Shown: in pieces, positions 41,976-51,960 of the stretch | Numbering within the stretch: position 1 is the stretch's first letter | Layout: every line of letters begins with the position of its first letter | Assembly (NCBI GenBank): GCA_022494885.1 | Contig: JAGVSM010003426.1 | Location: forward strand, 1-64,000 | DNA from: Micrasema longulum | Taxonomy: Eukaryota; Arthropoda; Insecta; Trichoptera; Brachycentridae | DNA: 64,000 bases | Direction of reading: 5' to 3' | Translations under genes and position numbers: made by a program | Notes under the pieces: generated by a model | What the model was told of the DNA's origin: nothing | The model's input: only the letters and a program-made list of their open reading frames with translations | The model's database searches: none

Positions 41976-42109
41976 CCCAGCGATGCTTTTTTTTGTTGCC
42001 AGAATGACTGAAGAAAATATTCTGTAATGGTATATTTTGTATATTATTGTTATTAAAAAGATTTTTCACTTTGTGGTATGACATTTTATATTTATGTGTT
42101 TATAAATTT

Positions 42110-42170
42110 GGATAAACCACTTTAATTTTGACTTGTACACCGACTGGTTTCAAAGTTACTACCTCATCAT
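42110..42170 (-). mobile_element. Penelope-like family 3 tip
   Basis: On the minus strand: CCTAATGATGAGGTAGTAAC, TTTGAAACCAGTCGGTGT, then 'caaaattaaagtggttta'. An AGGU/ACUU stem sits between the ATGATG and GAAAC words, and AGTC precedes GGTG. Only the tip remains. Confidence 0.5.
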
Positions 42171-42514
42171 TAGGAATTAAACTAACTTATAATTACAAGG
42201 TATTTTTTGCGTTTGTAAAAAAATATTTTATTTGTATAACGTGCGCCCGAAGACAGCAGATGAAACTTGAATTTTTTACGGGTTTTTGGATGGTAAACTC
42301 CATAATAAATTATTTTTATAAAAATCAAAAACGCCAATGGTAAATACCTATAATGTGTACAAAAATCACTGCTTTAGTGCCATGATCCAGAGAGAAAATA
42401 CGGGAAAACGTTTGCATGAAGAAAAGTTGGACCGCGTTTTCTCTTAAGATTAATAATAATATATAATTCTTTTTGCAAATGTCACACTTTGCTCTTCTCA
42501 CTGACAAGATTACT

Positions 42515-42960
42515 CTTTATTTATGAATGCGATTTTCCAAAATGTATTGAATGTCAGTCATTACTAAACATCTAGTAAAAAGAAATGAATGGGTAGAAAT
42601 AATAAGGAATTTAAGTAAATAATCTGATTGGAATCCATAAAAAATATATCTTGTTAGTAAACATTCAAAAATATTTTTTTTATACATAAAAAAAAAACAT
42701 CTTTCAATTTTTTTAGTCCAGTACCTATATGCATTTTCGGCGAATGCATCCTTGGTGAACTATAAAAAAAAACATTTGCGCTCCTAACTTTTTTTAAACC
42801 TAATAAACTCAAGGTTTTAATAGCTATAAACATGCTCATATCAAGGATGTACATTTCATTGAAAACCGCACGTAAATCGGTCCAGTCCATCCATTCCGGT
42901 CCGGTCCAGCCCATTCAGTTCAGATACGAACATTGTCATTTTTACATATAGATAATCTTC
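42515..42960 (+). repeat. Rep-X copy (uninterrupted)
   Basis: This is the counterpart of 6520-7240 without the LINE. Shared words: 'gaatgggtagaaat', 'taaggaatttaag', 'taatctgattgg', 'gtaaacatt', and near the end 'aaatcggtccagt'. It serves as an empty-site reference for the LINE insertion. Confidence 0.7.
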
Positions 42961-43798
42961 TTCCTCCTGACCCAATTTATTTGGGGTCAGCCCTCCTAGT
43001 CTACAGTCTACACGTCGGACTAGAAATTTGCCGTACTTGTATTTAGCGAATTGTTAAATAACTCTGAAGAGGTCTCCGTGGCAAACTAGTCGGTTGTGTA
43101 AATGAATAAAGTGGTTCATAAAACAGTCATTTTAGTTCTCAAAAATATTATATATAATCAATAATCCACAAAGCTTTTACTTATAATTATTTTATTATTA
43201 TAATTCATAACCACAAAGTGCTTTTAATATTCATTTTATTTGGTGTTATAAACCATCTTTGATTATATAGCATGTCTATGTTAAGATGTCCATAAATTTT
43301 TACCTGACATTATGAAAAATAAATTTTCTTTTTGATATCAATGTAAGCTAGAAATAAATTTAATATGTCGATACGAACCCGTTCTTTTGTGGTGGAAAAC
43401 ATGGCGGAAAACGCGCAAGAAAACGAGAAGAAGATAGAAAAAAGATGTTATAGAAATAAGAAGGAAAATATGAAGAGAGAACGTGTTTTTGAAGAAGGCG
43501 TATAAAATGATTCCTCATAATATAACACAAAGAGAAATCCAATAAAATCACGTCCTGTGGTACAGATTTGTGGACACTCTAGTGAAAGGGGATACAGCAA
43601 AGCCTTATAAGCTATTTGCTCGCGAATACATTTCGTTATCACCTTTTCAAGAATTTCCACTCACTGAACATTATATTTCTACTATATTTTATTTTTACAA
43701 GGAAAAACCACAGATGTTTTAACATATAAAAAACAATAAAATATACAAAAAATATGTCGTATCGATAGCCTAGAAGACAAACGTGCTAAATACAAATA
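42961..43798. other. AT-rich spacer
   Basis: The two overlapping minus frames 43360-43660 show no domain. A short GC-richer stretch at 43380-43440 was inspected and not recognised. Confidence 0.3.
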
Positions 43799-43799
43799 G

Positions 43800-44185
43800 T
43801 GTTTTTTATTATTTATTTTTCAAAAATATTTACAAAATAGTCTTAAATTAAAGTCCTGCTGAGTTGCATACATACAACTCGTCGGCAGGTTCTTATAAAT
43901 TACATCGATTATTTACACTTAACCTACATTAACAATAATTTTACTTGAAAAACATTACATATTACATTATCAAGAATTGAAAACTATCACTAATACAAAA
44001 CACTTTTTTTTATTAACCATAATTTGAGCAAACGTCTCACTCCCGTATTTTTAATATTGTTTGGTAACATGTTGAATATTTAAGGTATACTGTATTGCAG
44101 TGTCCTTTTGCCATATTTATTACGATATCTAGGAACAGCTAGCCCTTCCATACTGCAATAGTAAGCCTGTAGCTGTAATTATGTA
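43800..44185 (-). mobile_element. CR1/L2-type LINE, C-terminus and 3' tail
   Basis: On the minus strand, across frame changes, it reads YYCSMEGLAVPRYRNKYGKR, TLQYS, IFNMLPNNIKNTGVRRLL, KLWLIKK (about 44165-43995). The 3' part (43990-43800) contains a hairpin-like 'ctgctgagttgc...gcaggttc' region at 43857-43895. It is the same group as 35800-35965. Confidence 0.65.
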
Positions 44186-44820
44186 CCAACTTGTGTTTAT
44201 ACTTGGAGTGCGACGCATGCTGACAAATTAATTTGAAATGAATTAAACATTGTAACTTCGAATGTCATTAATGAGCAAGTCATACCATTTGCACGCACGT
44301 CGCGCGTCGCTGCAGTTTTCGTCCTACAAACCAAAACACATATCTGCAGAAATAGAGCTATAAAGTTATTTTTACGAAATAGGCATAAATAATTACCACA
44401 CCCTAAGGTGATTCTTAGCGAAAATCAATAAATAAGATAAGTTGTTTTTTTGTTTTGTACACCATCTTGTGAAAAGGACCCAAATTATATTTTGATGGTA
44501 TTTGTTACAGTCAACTTAGTATAAAGTTTCCGCAAACCAAGTTTTGTAAAATTCCCATTGAAAATTTACGTAAAAACGGCATTTTTCAATAAAAAATAAT
44601 AAAAGTTTTATATTTTCGTTTAAAATCACCTTAAGACAAAATTTGTTAAGAAACCCGTTAAACAATTTGAAAAAATATATTTTTTTATTTGAATTTTATA
44701 AATAAATACTTTCTCACAACTCCTTCGTAAAAAAATATCTGTTATTAATTTTAGATCTCTTACCAAATGTTAGTTACATATTTTTAATAAGTAATACGAA
44801 AACATTAAGTTGTCAATCGT
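44186..44820. other. AT-rich spacer
   Basis: A short GC-rich island, 'cacgcacgtcgcgcgtcgct' with its neighbourhood, lies at 44290-44330. No gene or repeat recognised. Confidence 0.3.
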
Positions 44821-44824
44821 ACAC

Positions 44825-45010
44825 ATCAACAGATGAAATAATTTGAAGAATATAGATGTTCGAATATGGGCAGAATGGTAAATGTTACACAGTGTGTAAA
44901 GTGGCCACTTAAGCCATTGACATGTCATAAGCCGTGTAGATGCCTAGACTTCTTTATTACCTTCTCTTTAATGTTCTTCATCTATGTTGTAGTATGTCGA
45001 TAAAATATTT
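44825..45010 (+). repeat. Rep-A copy
   Basis: Blocks 'acatcaacagatgaaataat', 'atagatgttcgaatatgggc', 'agaatggtaaatgttacaca', 'gtggccacttaagcc' and 'gatgcctagacttc' follow in Rep-A order. Confidence 0.7.
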
Positions 45011-45835
45011 TGGTTAAAAATAAAATCAAAAGTTTTTACTATTTTTCCCTTTAAAAAAAAAAAAAAAAAATTTGTGCTCTCATATTGTTTAAATACATAC
45101 ATACCGTAATTTTAATAGCAAAATACAACTTCTATATTTAAAAAAATTAAAGAGCGATTTATCAAGTCTTGCATCCTTTGTAGACTTATGTAACATCTAA
45201 GTCATAGAAGGGTTAAACATCATCGCACGAAAGCTTTACATAAGGTTTAAAAGAGGCAAAAGAAAGCGCCTCAAAAGAATTCTTCCTACTTTATCGTAAT
45301 TGCCTCTTCATAGAACCTTCGTTATTGTAATACAAGCATCTCCGTTTGAAGCTAATTACTTCCCTCCATTAGCACCTCGACTGACAGCCACAATACAGTC
45401 GCTACACTTTAGCGCTGAAGTCTGCCAAAGTATTCTAAAAGCGGGTGTTTTAAACTCGGACGGAATAATTGGAGCTTAATTGTGAGACAGATATAACATT
45501 TCCGTTTATAACGGTTTGCTTGGGTATTATTCTTTTTAAATAGCTTTGGTAACACCGGCGTATGATTTACTAAAGGCTGGCGGTTCAGGTTAGCGAATTA
45601 TAAACGACTTAAAAGCTCCGATTGGAGTTTAAGTGTAAGCTATTTTTAGTTAAACTTACTAATTTTAAGAGCCTTAACTTTGTCGTTGAATATTTTACTA
45701 AACGTTACTAAATAATTGTATTTAACCACTTACCAAATTTTTAATGTCCACTGGTTTCACCAGGAAGAAACACCTTCACCACAGGTGTTTCTCAAAAATA
45801 AAACCAACGTACTGATAAGACACATGTGTTTTTAT
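45011..45835. promoter_or_regulatory. Unique, TE-free block; candidate regulatory DNA
   Basis: 45195-45640 is GC-richer than its flanks, free of every repeat family seen elsewhere, and has no long open frame. It contains several TAATTA/CTAATTAC-type homeodomain core words (for example 'gaagctaattacttccc'). That profile fits a conserved enhancer, but without alignment this is only a guess. Confidence 0.25.
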
Positions 45836-45837
45836 TA

Positions 45838-46345
45838 TCTGACACTAACTGTTTTTTTAAAAAATAAAATAATAAAATAAATAAAACAACTTTGTTTTTA
45901 ACCACTAATTTTTATTTTTCACCAACTGGTTTCAAAGCAAACAAGCTTCTTTGGCAAGGTTTACGTAACTAATGAATTGATTCCTTTTTATTTTATTTCT
46001 ATCATGTTCACTAAATACTACACGTGGACCCAATAAATCAAGTGTTTTTTTCTTACACGGGTGGTAATTTGATATCCTTATTTTCGAAGTAAGCCAGGAG
46101 AGAACTAAAAGAAATATTGTTTATTTGGTTATAAATTATTGTTTTCTTATTATGAATCGCTTTTTTAATTTCTAAGATTTCTAAGTTGTCTAATTTTAAT
46201 ATTTTATTTTCAACATGAAGTTCTTTTAATCCAGTGTCTTTATTGAAGTTATGATTATTTTCTATCAGATGATTTGCGAATTCAGAAAAATTATGCTTAT
46301 TTAAGCATCTTAAGTGTTCTTTTACTCTAATATTCTTTTACACTA
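45838..46345 (-). pseudogene. Penelope-like element family 2, GIY-YIG C-terminus and tip
   Basis: On the minus strand, open for about 94 codons: RIRVKEHLRCLNKHNFSEFA, NHLIENNHNFNKDTGLKELH, VENKILKLDNLEILEIKKAI and a stop near 46060. 'R.KEH...........FA.HLIENNH' and 'LNTLE..EI' are landmarks of the PLE GIY-YIG domain. The tip (45975-45838) reads CCTTGCCAAAGAAGCTTG, GCTTTGAAACCAG and 'aaaaacaaagttgttttat'. The RT and the YIG motif itself are upstream and missing. Confidence 0.75.
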
Positions 46346-46539
46346 AATTTTTTCGATTTTTTTTTTAACAAAATAAGTATAAAATTACAAATGTTTTGTA
46401 TATAGATAAGTAAAAAAAAGGTTTTTATCTCTCTACTTAAATGAAAACTCGTGTTTAGAGAAGGAGGTTGTTTTACATTCAATTTTAATAGTATATACAT
46501 ATACTCGTATTTTATATTTTATTTACTTTTCTTTTTTAT

Positions 46540-47085
46540 TGTAAGATTTTTTTTTCCAATAAATGAATAATGATTTTTGGATAGAATTGTATTGCATCTA
46601 TGTAAAATGAAATCTAGGATTTTGAGAATTTTGTAAATTAGTAGGTTTTTTTATTTGAAAGGTTGTACAATAGATGCTTTTTAAAGATGTCATCAACTGA
46701 GAGTGAATTTAGTGCTTTCGAAAATAAATTTGAAGGGTTACTTCTAGCATTTTTTAATATAATATTAGCAATGGTTACAATTGGCAAAAGTTTATGTAAA
46801 TTTGTTTTGTAAGCACTTCCCCAGCCTATGACTCCATACTACAGAATAGACTGAATGATTGTATGTTTTTTCACTATTTAGTGATAATAGATTGAAATCG
46901 AACCATTTTAAAATATAAATTAATATCTTGGTTGGCACTCTTGTTTATACCCTCCCAAGTCAATGCATTTATTATCAAAACGGTGTCATCTGCATAAGAT
47001 ATTATTTTACCTTTAAATGAATGAATGCAATTCATGTCCAGTTCACGTTGGAAGAACATCAAGAAATTTTCATATTTGTGTTAAA
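46540..47085 (-). pseudogene. CR1/L2-type LINE with RT active-site block, internally deleted
   Basis: Minus frame 47062-46874 reads GKIISYADDTVLIINALTWE; YADD is the reverse-transcriptase catalytic motif, the only one seen in the window. After that the sequence jumps to YGVIGWGSAYKTNLHKLLPI, NPSNLFSKALNSLS and KKHLLYNLSNKKTY, so the region between (thumb and DLGV block) is deleted. Several stops are present. Confidence 0.8.
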
Positions 47086-47169
47086 GAAGACGTGAGGTTT
47101 CTCCACAATAACTATTTTTTCGAAATGATTCTCCATCTTAAAATATAACTGTAAATGCCATCTCAAGAT

Positions 47170-47262
47170 TGTTTTTTCTCTCTTTTGCAATAAATTTTAG
47201 TCTATTCTTCCCCAAGGAGTGAAATCCAACCTTGTCTCCAAAAATTTAGACATATCAAAAAT
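47170..47262 (+). repeat. Rep-A distal fragment
   Basis: 'ctctcttttgcaataaattt', 'ccaaggagtgaaatccaacc' and 'ttgtctccaaaaatttagac' match the distal Rep-A block, which is otherwise poorly represented. Confidence 0.55.
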
Positions 47263-47264
47263 AT

Positions 47265-47460
47265 TGCATTGAAAAGTAGCGAATGCCGAATCAGAATCAA
47301 CGATGTTGACAAATATTGGTTTGAGGTCACCACCGAAGTTTGTCAAGGTTGCATCTTTGCACCGTTCTTTTTTATAATCCTCATGAACTTCATCCTAAGG
47401 AAATCATTACCACTTGATCGAGAAATATCTATCTCCTCCCCTCAAAAATTCTTTCATTAT
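47265..47460 (+). pseudogene. LINE reverse transcriptase, palm fragment
   Basis: The + frame from 47269 reads CRIRINDVDKYWFEVTTEVC, QGCIFAPFFFIILMNFILRK. 'W..V..GV.QGC..SP.LF...MD...R' is the RT block just before the YADD motif; here Gly is replaced by Glu (TEVCQGC). The rest of the RT is absent and a SINE-1 scrap follows. Confidence 0.75.
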
Positions 47461-47490
47461 CAAGATACCCGAAAATCGAAATTCCAATTC

Positions 47491-47540
47491 AATGCCCTAT
47501 GCACCATAAGGTCCGTAAAGGGAATGATGATGATGATGAG
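47491..47540 (+). mobile_element. SINE-1 tail scrap
   Basis: 'aatgccctatgcaccataag', 'gtccgtaaagggaatgatga' and a short ATG repeat match the SINE-1 3' end at 48485-48534. Confidence 0.6.
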
Positions 47541-47750
47541 TCGTTAAAGTTCAACGAGGTGAAGTAAAACGAACTCCGTAGAGTTACCGCAGCAATATTG
47601 GTTTCCTTCGACAGGAATTTGGCAATTTAAAATCCAATTACGTCTACGTCAGATTTTTTAGCAAATGCTTTAACTTTACCTCATTTTGATTTGTACTTCT
47701 CTTCGCGGACTGTTACGTTTGTATTTTATTAATTGTCTTCTTTTTATTCC

Positions 47751-47792
47751 CAAAGGAAATAGGCGTGATGGTTTGTTTGTTATAAAAAATAA
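47751..47792 (+). mobile_element. LINE family R 3' end scrap
   Basis: 'cccaaaggaaataggcgtga' followed by 'tggtttgtttgtt' matches the stop and (TTTG)n tail of family R at 22793-22826. Confidence 0.5.
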
Positions 47793-47798
47793 TTATTC

Positions 47799-48050
47799 AT
47801 CATCATCATCATTCCATTGGCGCATGGGACACTGCATTGGTATAAAAATCGCGGCGTATCTTGATCATTTTTGTTTTACGAGGGTTAGATGGTCAGTCTT
47901 ACGCTTCAGGTGCCAGTCCAGGGACCATGAAATGTTCTAGTGAAAAAAAACACTTTTAGTAAAATATTTCATATCAACCACGTCGGGAATCGAACTAGAA
48001 ACCTCTTGCATGGTAGGCAAATGCGCTGACCACTTCACCACGAGGCAGCC
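47799..48050 (-). mobile_element. SINE-1, near-full-length, inverted partner
   Basis: The minus-strand head lies at 48050-47980 with the complement of box B 'gtcgggaatcgaactagaaa' and of box A 'cgctgaccacttcaccac'. The body and 3' end 'catcatcattcc' at 47799 follow. It lies head to head with the + copy at 48276-48534, 225 bp apart. Confidence 0.85.
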
Positions 48051-48275
48051 ATTTTTTTTTTACAATAATAGAAAATACGTATATAGTTATTTCCACTTAA
48101 ATAAAATAAAAAAAATATTTAAAAAGTTATAAATAATATATTTAAAAAAGGTGGAAGAAAAATATTTACGACGTACTTTTATTATTAAAATTTAAATGCA
48201 GTTCCACCAAGAAATGTCAGTAAAAAAACTCATTATTTTAAAAATAATTTTATTGGTTGTTAACATTTGTCTGTC

Positions 48276-48534
48276 GGCCTCGTGGTGTAATGGTCAGCGC
48301 GTTTGCCTACCATGCAAGAGGTCTCAGGTTCGATTCCCGAAGCGCTGGATATGAAATATTTTAATTTAAAGTGTTTTCACACTAGAATATTTCATAGTCT
48401 CTGGACTAGTACCTGAAGCGTAAGATTGATCATCTAACCTTCATGCAATAAACATGATTAAGATATGCTGAGATTGGTTATGAATGCAGAGCCCTATGCA
48501 CCATTAGTTGCGGAAAGGGAATGATTATGATGAT
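48276..48534 (+). mobile_element. SINE-1 reference copy, tRNA-Gly-like head
   Basis: The head 48276-48348 reads GGCCTCGTGGTGTAATGGTC (box A), TTTGCCTACCATGCAAGAGG (anticodon-arm-like) and CAGGTTCGATTCCCG (box B). It resembles tRNA-Gly, with the anticodon-like triplet ACC. The 3' side does not pair with GGCCTCG, so it is not a functional tRNA. The body runs through 'gaatatttcatagtctctgg' and 'gatatgctgagattgg' to 'gcggaaagggaatgatta' with an ATG-repeat end. Length about 259 bp. Confidence 0.85.
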
Positions 48535-48980
48535 AACCTAAGTTGTGTCGGTTTTTTTTATAAATTTAAAAATAAGCCCCCGATGTAAAAAAAAGGTATA
48601 TAGTGGTCATTCGAAAGAAATTGTCTTTGTTTTTACGTTAAATATATTATTTGATTTGATTACAAAATGGAATATCAAGAAGACAAAAGTGAGAGTTTTC
48701 GAGACCTCTTTCTGTTCGTGTTTAAAGATGTTGGCGATATTAACGCTGTTTACAAGTTAAAATGCCATGAAATTTTTGATTTGTTATAAAATAATGAAGA
48801 AAAATACGACATTTACTAATTTGTTGTCATATTTTACTTGTGTCTTCTTGTTCTCTTAATTTGGAAAAAAATGGACAAAACTTTTGTTAGCATTGACAAT
48901 TGACTGTCAATATTTTAGGTGTGTCTAAATGCTCGTAGAGAGGCTGGATTTTACTTCCTGGGGATTTATAAAAAATTTGA
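48535..48980. other. AT-rich spacer
   Basis: The 71-codon + frame at 48545-48760 shows no domain. Nothing else recognised. Confidence 0.3.
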
Positions 48981-48984
48981 TTTT

Positions 48985-49335
48985 CAGGCAAAACATTTTT
49001 GAGAAGGGAATATGAAACACAGTGTGTAAAGTGGCCACTTAAACCAGCCAATCACTGGTCATAATCCCTGTAATAACCTAGACTTTCATATTCCTCCACC
49101 CAAAATGTTTTCCTCTCTGTTGCAAAAACTTAAATATTGATAATTTCCTAGGGAGTGTAATTTAGCCTGTTTTTATACATTTGGACATACTCAAAACATT
49201 ATTGTTTAAACTAACTGGTAAAGAAATAAGTATTAAAACAGTATTTCAGGCGTTGCCTAGAAGGTAAAATAATTCATAATTCAGTCAGATGAATCTCACC
49301 CACATCAATAAAGGTTTAAGGTCTTTTACAATAAT
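48985..49335 (+). repeat. Rep-A, junction-spanning copy
   Basis: It begins at 'acacagtgtgtaaagtggcc', runs through the distal blocks ('cctagggagtgtaatttagc', 'acatttggacatactcaaaa') and continues through GTATTTCAGGCGTTGCCTAG into the proximal block ('cagtcagatgaatctcaccc', 'aataaaggttt'). Distal-then-proximal order means one and a fraction tandem units, circularly permuted. Confidence 0.7.
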
Positions 49336-50210
49336 GGAAGCAACAAAATCATTAATTTATCAAAGGGAGCATGGCGACAGCAAACTTTCACCATAATTTT
49401 TTTTTGTATTGAGGTCAGCAAAAGATTTAAAATCAATATTTTCAATAAAAAAACACATTGTTCATTGGTCAGAATACAATTTTTCACCTCTTCATGCTAC
49501 ACATTATAGCAAAATTAAAAAAATCCAACATTAAATTTTCCAGCTCACAAATTTAAAACTGTTAATTGCTTTCATAAAGTTACGGGTTACGCGTGAATGT
49601 TTACTGCCATTTATATGTTTTGGTTGCCGGCTTTTCCTTGAGAAGTAAGAGCCCGAGCAGCTTGGCAGTACCTACCGTATTATAACGATTCGCAAATTTC
49701 AAATTCAAATATTAAACCGACAGCTGTATTTTTTTCTAAAAACAAATGAAAAAAGTGTTTTCTGTAATCCGCACGATAAACTAACGACGAAAAACAAGAT
49801 TCCTACCGCTATCATATAAAGTTACAGCTAAAATGTCAAAAGCATTATTATCATCACCGCATCCAATATCCGAAAATCCCGATACACAAAGCAGAATAGG
49901 AAAGAACTTAACATCCGCATCATTCCCGTATATAATGTCTGGTGGAGCAAGGGCGAATACTTCAACATAGGTGAGTCGATGTCCATTGTATATTAGGTGG
50001 CAGTTGGATGACCTTGTTGCATCATCTAGGATCAGTTCATGCGCTCTCTAAGCTATCGAGGAAATAACTTTAGCGCCTCTCTCTCGCGTCACCATGATAG
50101 AGGAATACTATCTGATCTGATTTTTTTGTATAAAGTTGCAAATGATCATTTTGATTTTCCTGATTTGGTCAACTGTATCTATTTTGGGGCATCATATTTA
50201 TTTAAGCTAT
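49336..50210. other. Mostly unique spacer with a small candidate exon
   Basis: 49833-49970 opens a 45-codon frame (MSKALLSSPHPISENPDTQS, then ASFPYIMSGGARANTST) whose TAG is immediately followed by GTGAGT, a perfect splice-donor word. The surroundings (49850-50100) are GC-richer and unique. There is no domain and no upstream acceptor evidence. Confidence 0.25.
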
Positions 50211-50480
50211 ATTAATATTTCTAAGTCAAATTCACACATTGGTTCTGTTCTCGAGAATTCACTTTCTCGGGAACAAATACACTAATGACCGAAAAATATA
50301 TGTTTTTTCTATTACTTTATCGAACTTCAAGAACTAATTTAACGTTATTATGCGGAAAACAGTCAGCCATAGAAAAGTAAAACTGAGATAATAGCATCTT
50401 TGCGAAAATAATCAAATTTACACAACGCCAACGGTGGAATATTTTTGACTTAAACAAATGATAAACAATGCATACATTAG
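50210..50480 (-). repeat. Rep-F copy (inner arm) with a small hairpin
   Basis: 50325-50470 is the reverse complement of 51800-51935 ('aacgttattatgcgg', 'cagccatagaaaa', 'ctgagataatag'). At 50246-50275 TGTTCTCGAGAA and TTCTCGGGAACA form a 12-bp arm hairpin with one mismatch. Confidence 0.55.
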
Positions 50481-50934
50481 TTTTTTTTTATGTTACAAAC
50501 AGGAATTTAACTAAATGTTTGACCAGTTTTATTGATTATTAAAGTACCGTAAGATTATTCTGGTGCTGACTTATACAAAAAAATATTCATTTAAAAATGT
50601 AAATTGAACAGGAATGTTGCGTCTCATAAAATGAAATAATACGGACCAAAATGGACACCAAGTCGTTGGAACAATAGGCATAATCCCCCAGTCTACACAC
50701 GTGCGTTTCCAGAAATTCTCCAGCAGCCTAGTGGACCACATGGTGACGATATCTACCTACTGTCTACAAAAGATTCTCTTCGGACATCTATCTCCCTTTG
50801 TTAACCATGGAGTTGATACAGTGCTTTATTTATTTAGTTTTTATTGCTTAGTTCTTGGCATGAACACTTGACAAACTTACTACTATGCTCTATTTTTTAT
50901 AAATTTATTGATATCATTCTAACTTTGCTAGAAT

Positions 50935-51416
50935 TCCACTCGTCCATGCGCTTTGTAGCTGCACGATGATTGGTTATCTGGCTTTCATATACCAACTTAA
51001 AAATACCTATATTTTATAAATGGGGTCTAGAATTCCAACCATCTATGCGCTTAGTAGCTGCAAGACGTGTTGTAATCTTACTCCTTTTTATTATTCATAT
51101 TATTTTTATATTTTTTTTATTTTTTAGTATCATTAATACACTAAATTTATTTGTCAATTTTTAAAATGTGTAAATGGGGGCTAAATTTCTAACTGTCTAT
51201 GCGCTCTGTAGCTGCAAGACGTCCTGTAATCTAGCTCCTATCTGTTATAATTTTTTATTGATCTTAATTGAAAACGAGGAACTAGAATCCCAAACGTCCA
51301 TGCACTCTGTAGCTGCAAGACGTACTGGGATATTTATTAATTGTACAGCGCCCTTGAGGTGATTTTCACAAAAATGGCGCTATATAAATTATCCAACTAT
51401 ATATATATATATATAT
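50935..51416 (+). repeat. Rep-T tandem array, four units
   Basis: Units carrying 'gtccatgcgctttgtagctg', 'tctatgcgcttagtagctgc', 'tctatgcgctctgtagctgc' and 'tccatgcactctgtagctgc' start near 50942, 51040, 51196 and 51296. Spacing is 98, 156 and 100 bp. The array ends in 'gtacagcgcccttgaggtga', 'aaaatggcgctatataaat' and a (TA)n run. It has the look of a retroelement 3' region with internal repeats. Second array at 34255. Confidence 0.75.
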
Positions 51417-51705
51417 ATGGGTGTTTTCAGCAAATTGTAAAAAAAGCCGTTTTTGTGATTGAAACTATTTTTAGAAGGTGATTATTACAGTTTTTGGCAG
51501 AACATAGAATTTAACGTAGTTATGCAGAAAGCAGCCACAGTTTTGAATAAAAAAATAGATTTTGATGTTATTGGGTGCAGTAAGGTCAATTCTATGTTTT
51601 GCTAAAAACAGCCAGACCACTTTCATACAAAAAACGGAATTAATCATCTTCTGGAAATTGTGTCGATCACAAAATGGCATATTTTAATTGGCAGAAAACA
51701 CCCAT
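51417..51705. mobile_element. Rep-F foldback element, reference copy
   Basis: It begins ATGGGTGTTTTCAGCAAATT and ends with 'gcagaaaacacccat', its inverted copy. Imperfect arms are about 95-110 bp (51417-51510 and 51595-51705) around a ~85-bp centre with 'gcagaaagcagccacag'. There is no coding capacity and no clear target duplication beyond AT. It is inserted directly at the end of a (TA)n run. Related pieces occur at 17845, 18195, 19010, 37230, 37740, 38050, 50210 and 51735. Confidence 0.75.
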
Positions 51706-51734
51706 TGTTCAAGAAAAATCTTACAGTACTTTAA

Positions 51735-51960
51735 AAATCATACAAAACTGGTTAAATACATAATGAGATTCTTGTTTTTAATGTAAAAAAAAAACAGTGT
51801 ATTCAATATTTATAATTTGTTAAAGTCAAAAACATTCCAACTGTTGGGTAGATTCAATTATTCACCCTTTTCGAAAAGTACTATTATCTCAGTTTGAATT
51901 TTCTATGACTGGCTGCTTTCTGCATAAATACGTTCAATTGACCTCACTGCACCCGATTAA
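51735..51960 (+). repeat. Second Rep-F piece, inner arm inverted
   Basis: 'gactggctgctttctgcata' and 'tgacctcactgcaccc' at 51905-51950 are inverted copies of words at 51510-51600, so the two pieces together form a larger inverted structure. Confidence 0.5.

Noticed and set aside
48276..48348. Functional tRNA-Gly gene
   Set aside because: Box A and box B are good, but the 5' GGCCTCG has no complement at the 3' end, the anticodon-like triplet is ACC, and the body with an ATG tail is repeated elsewhere. It is a SINE head.
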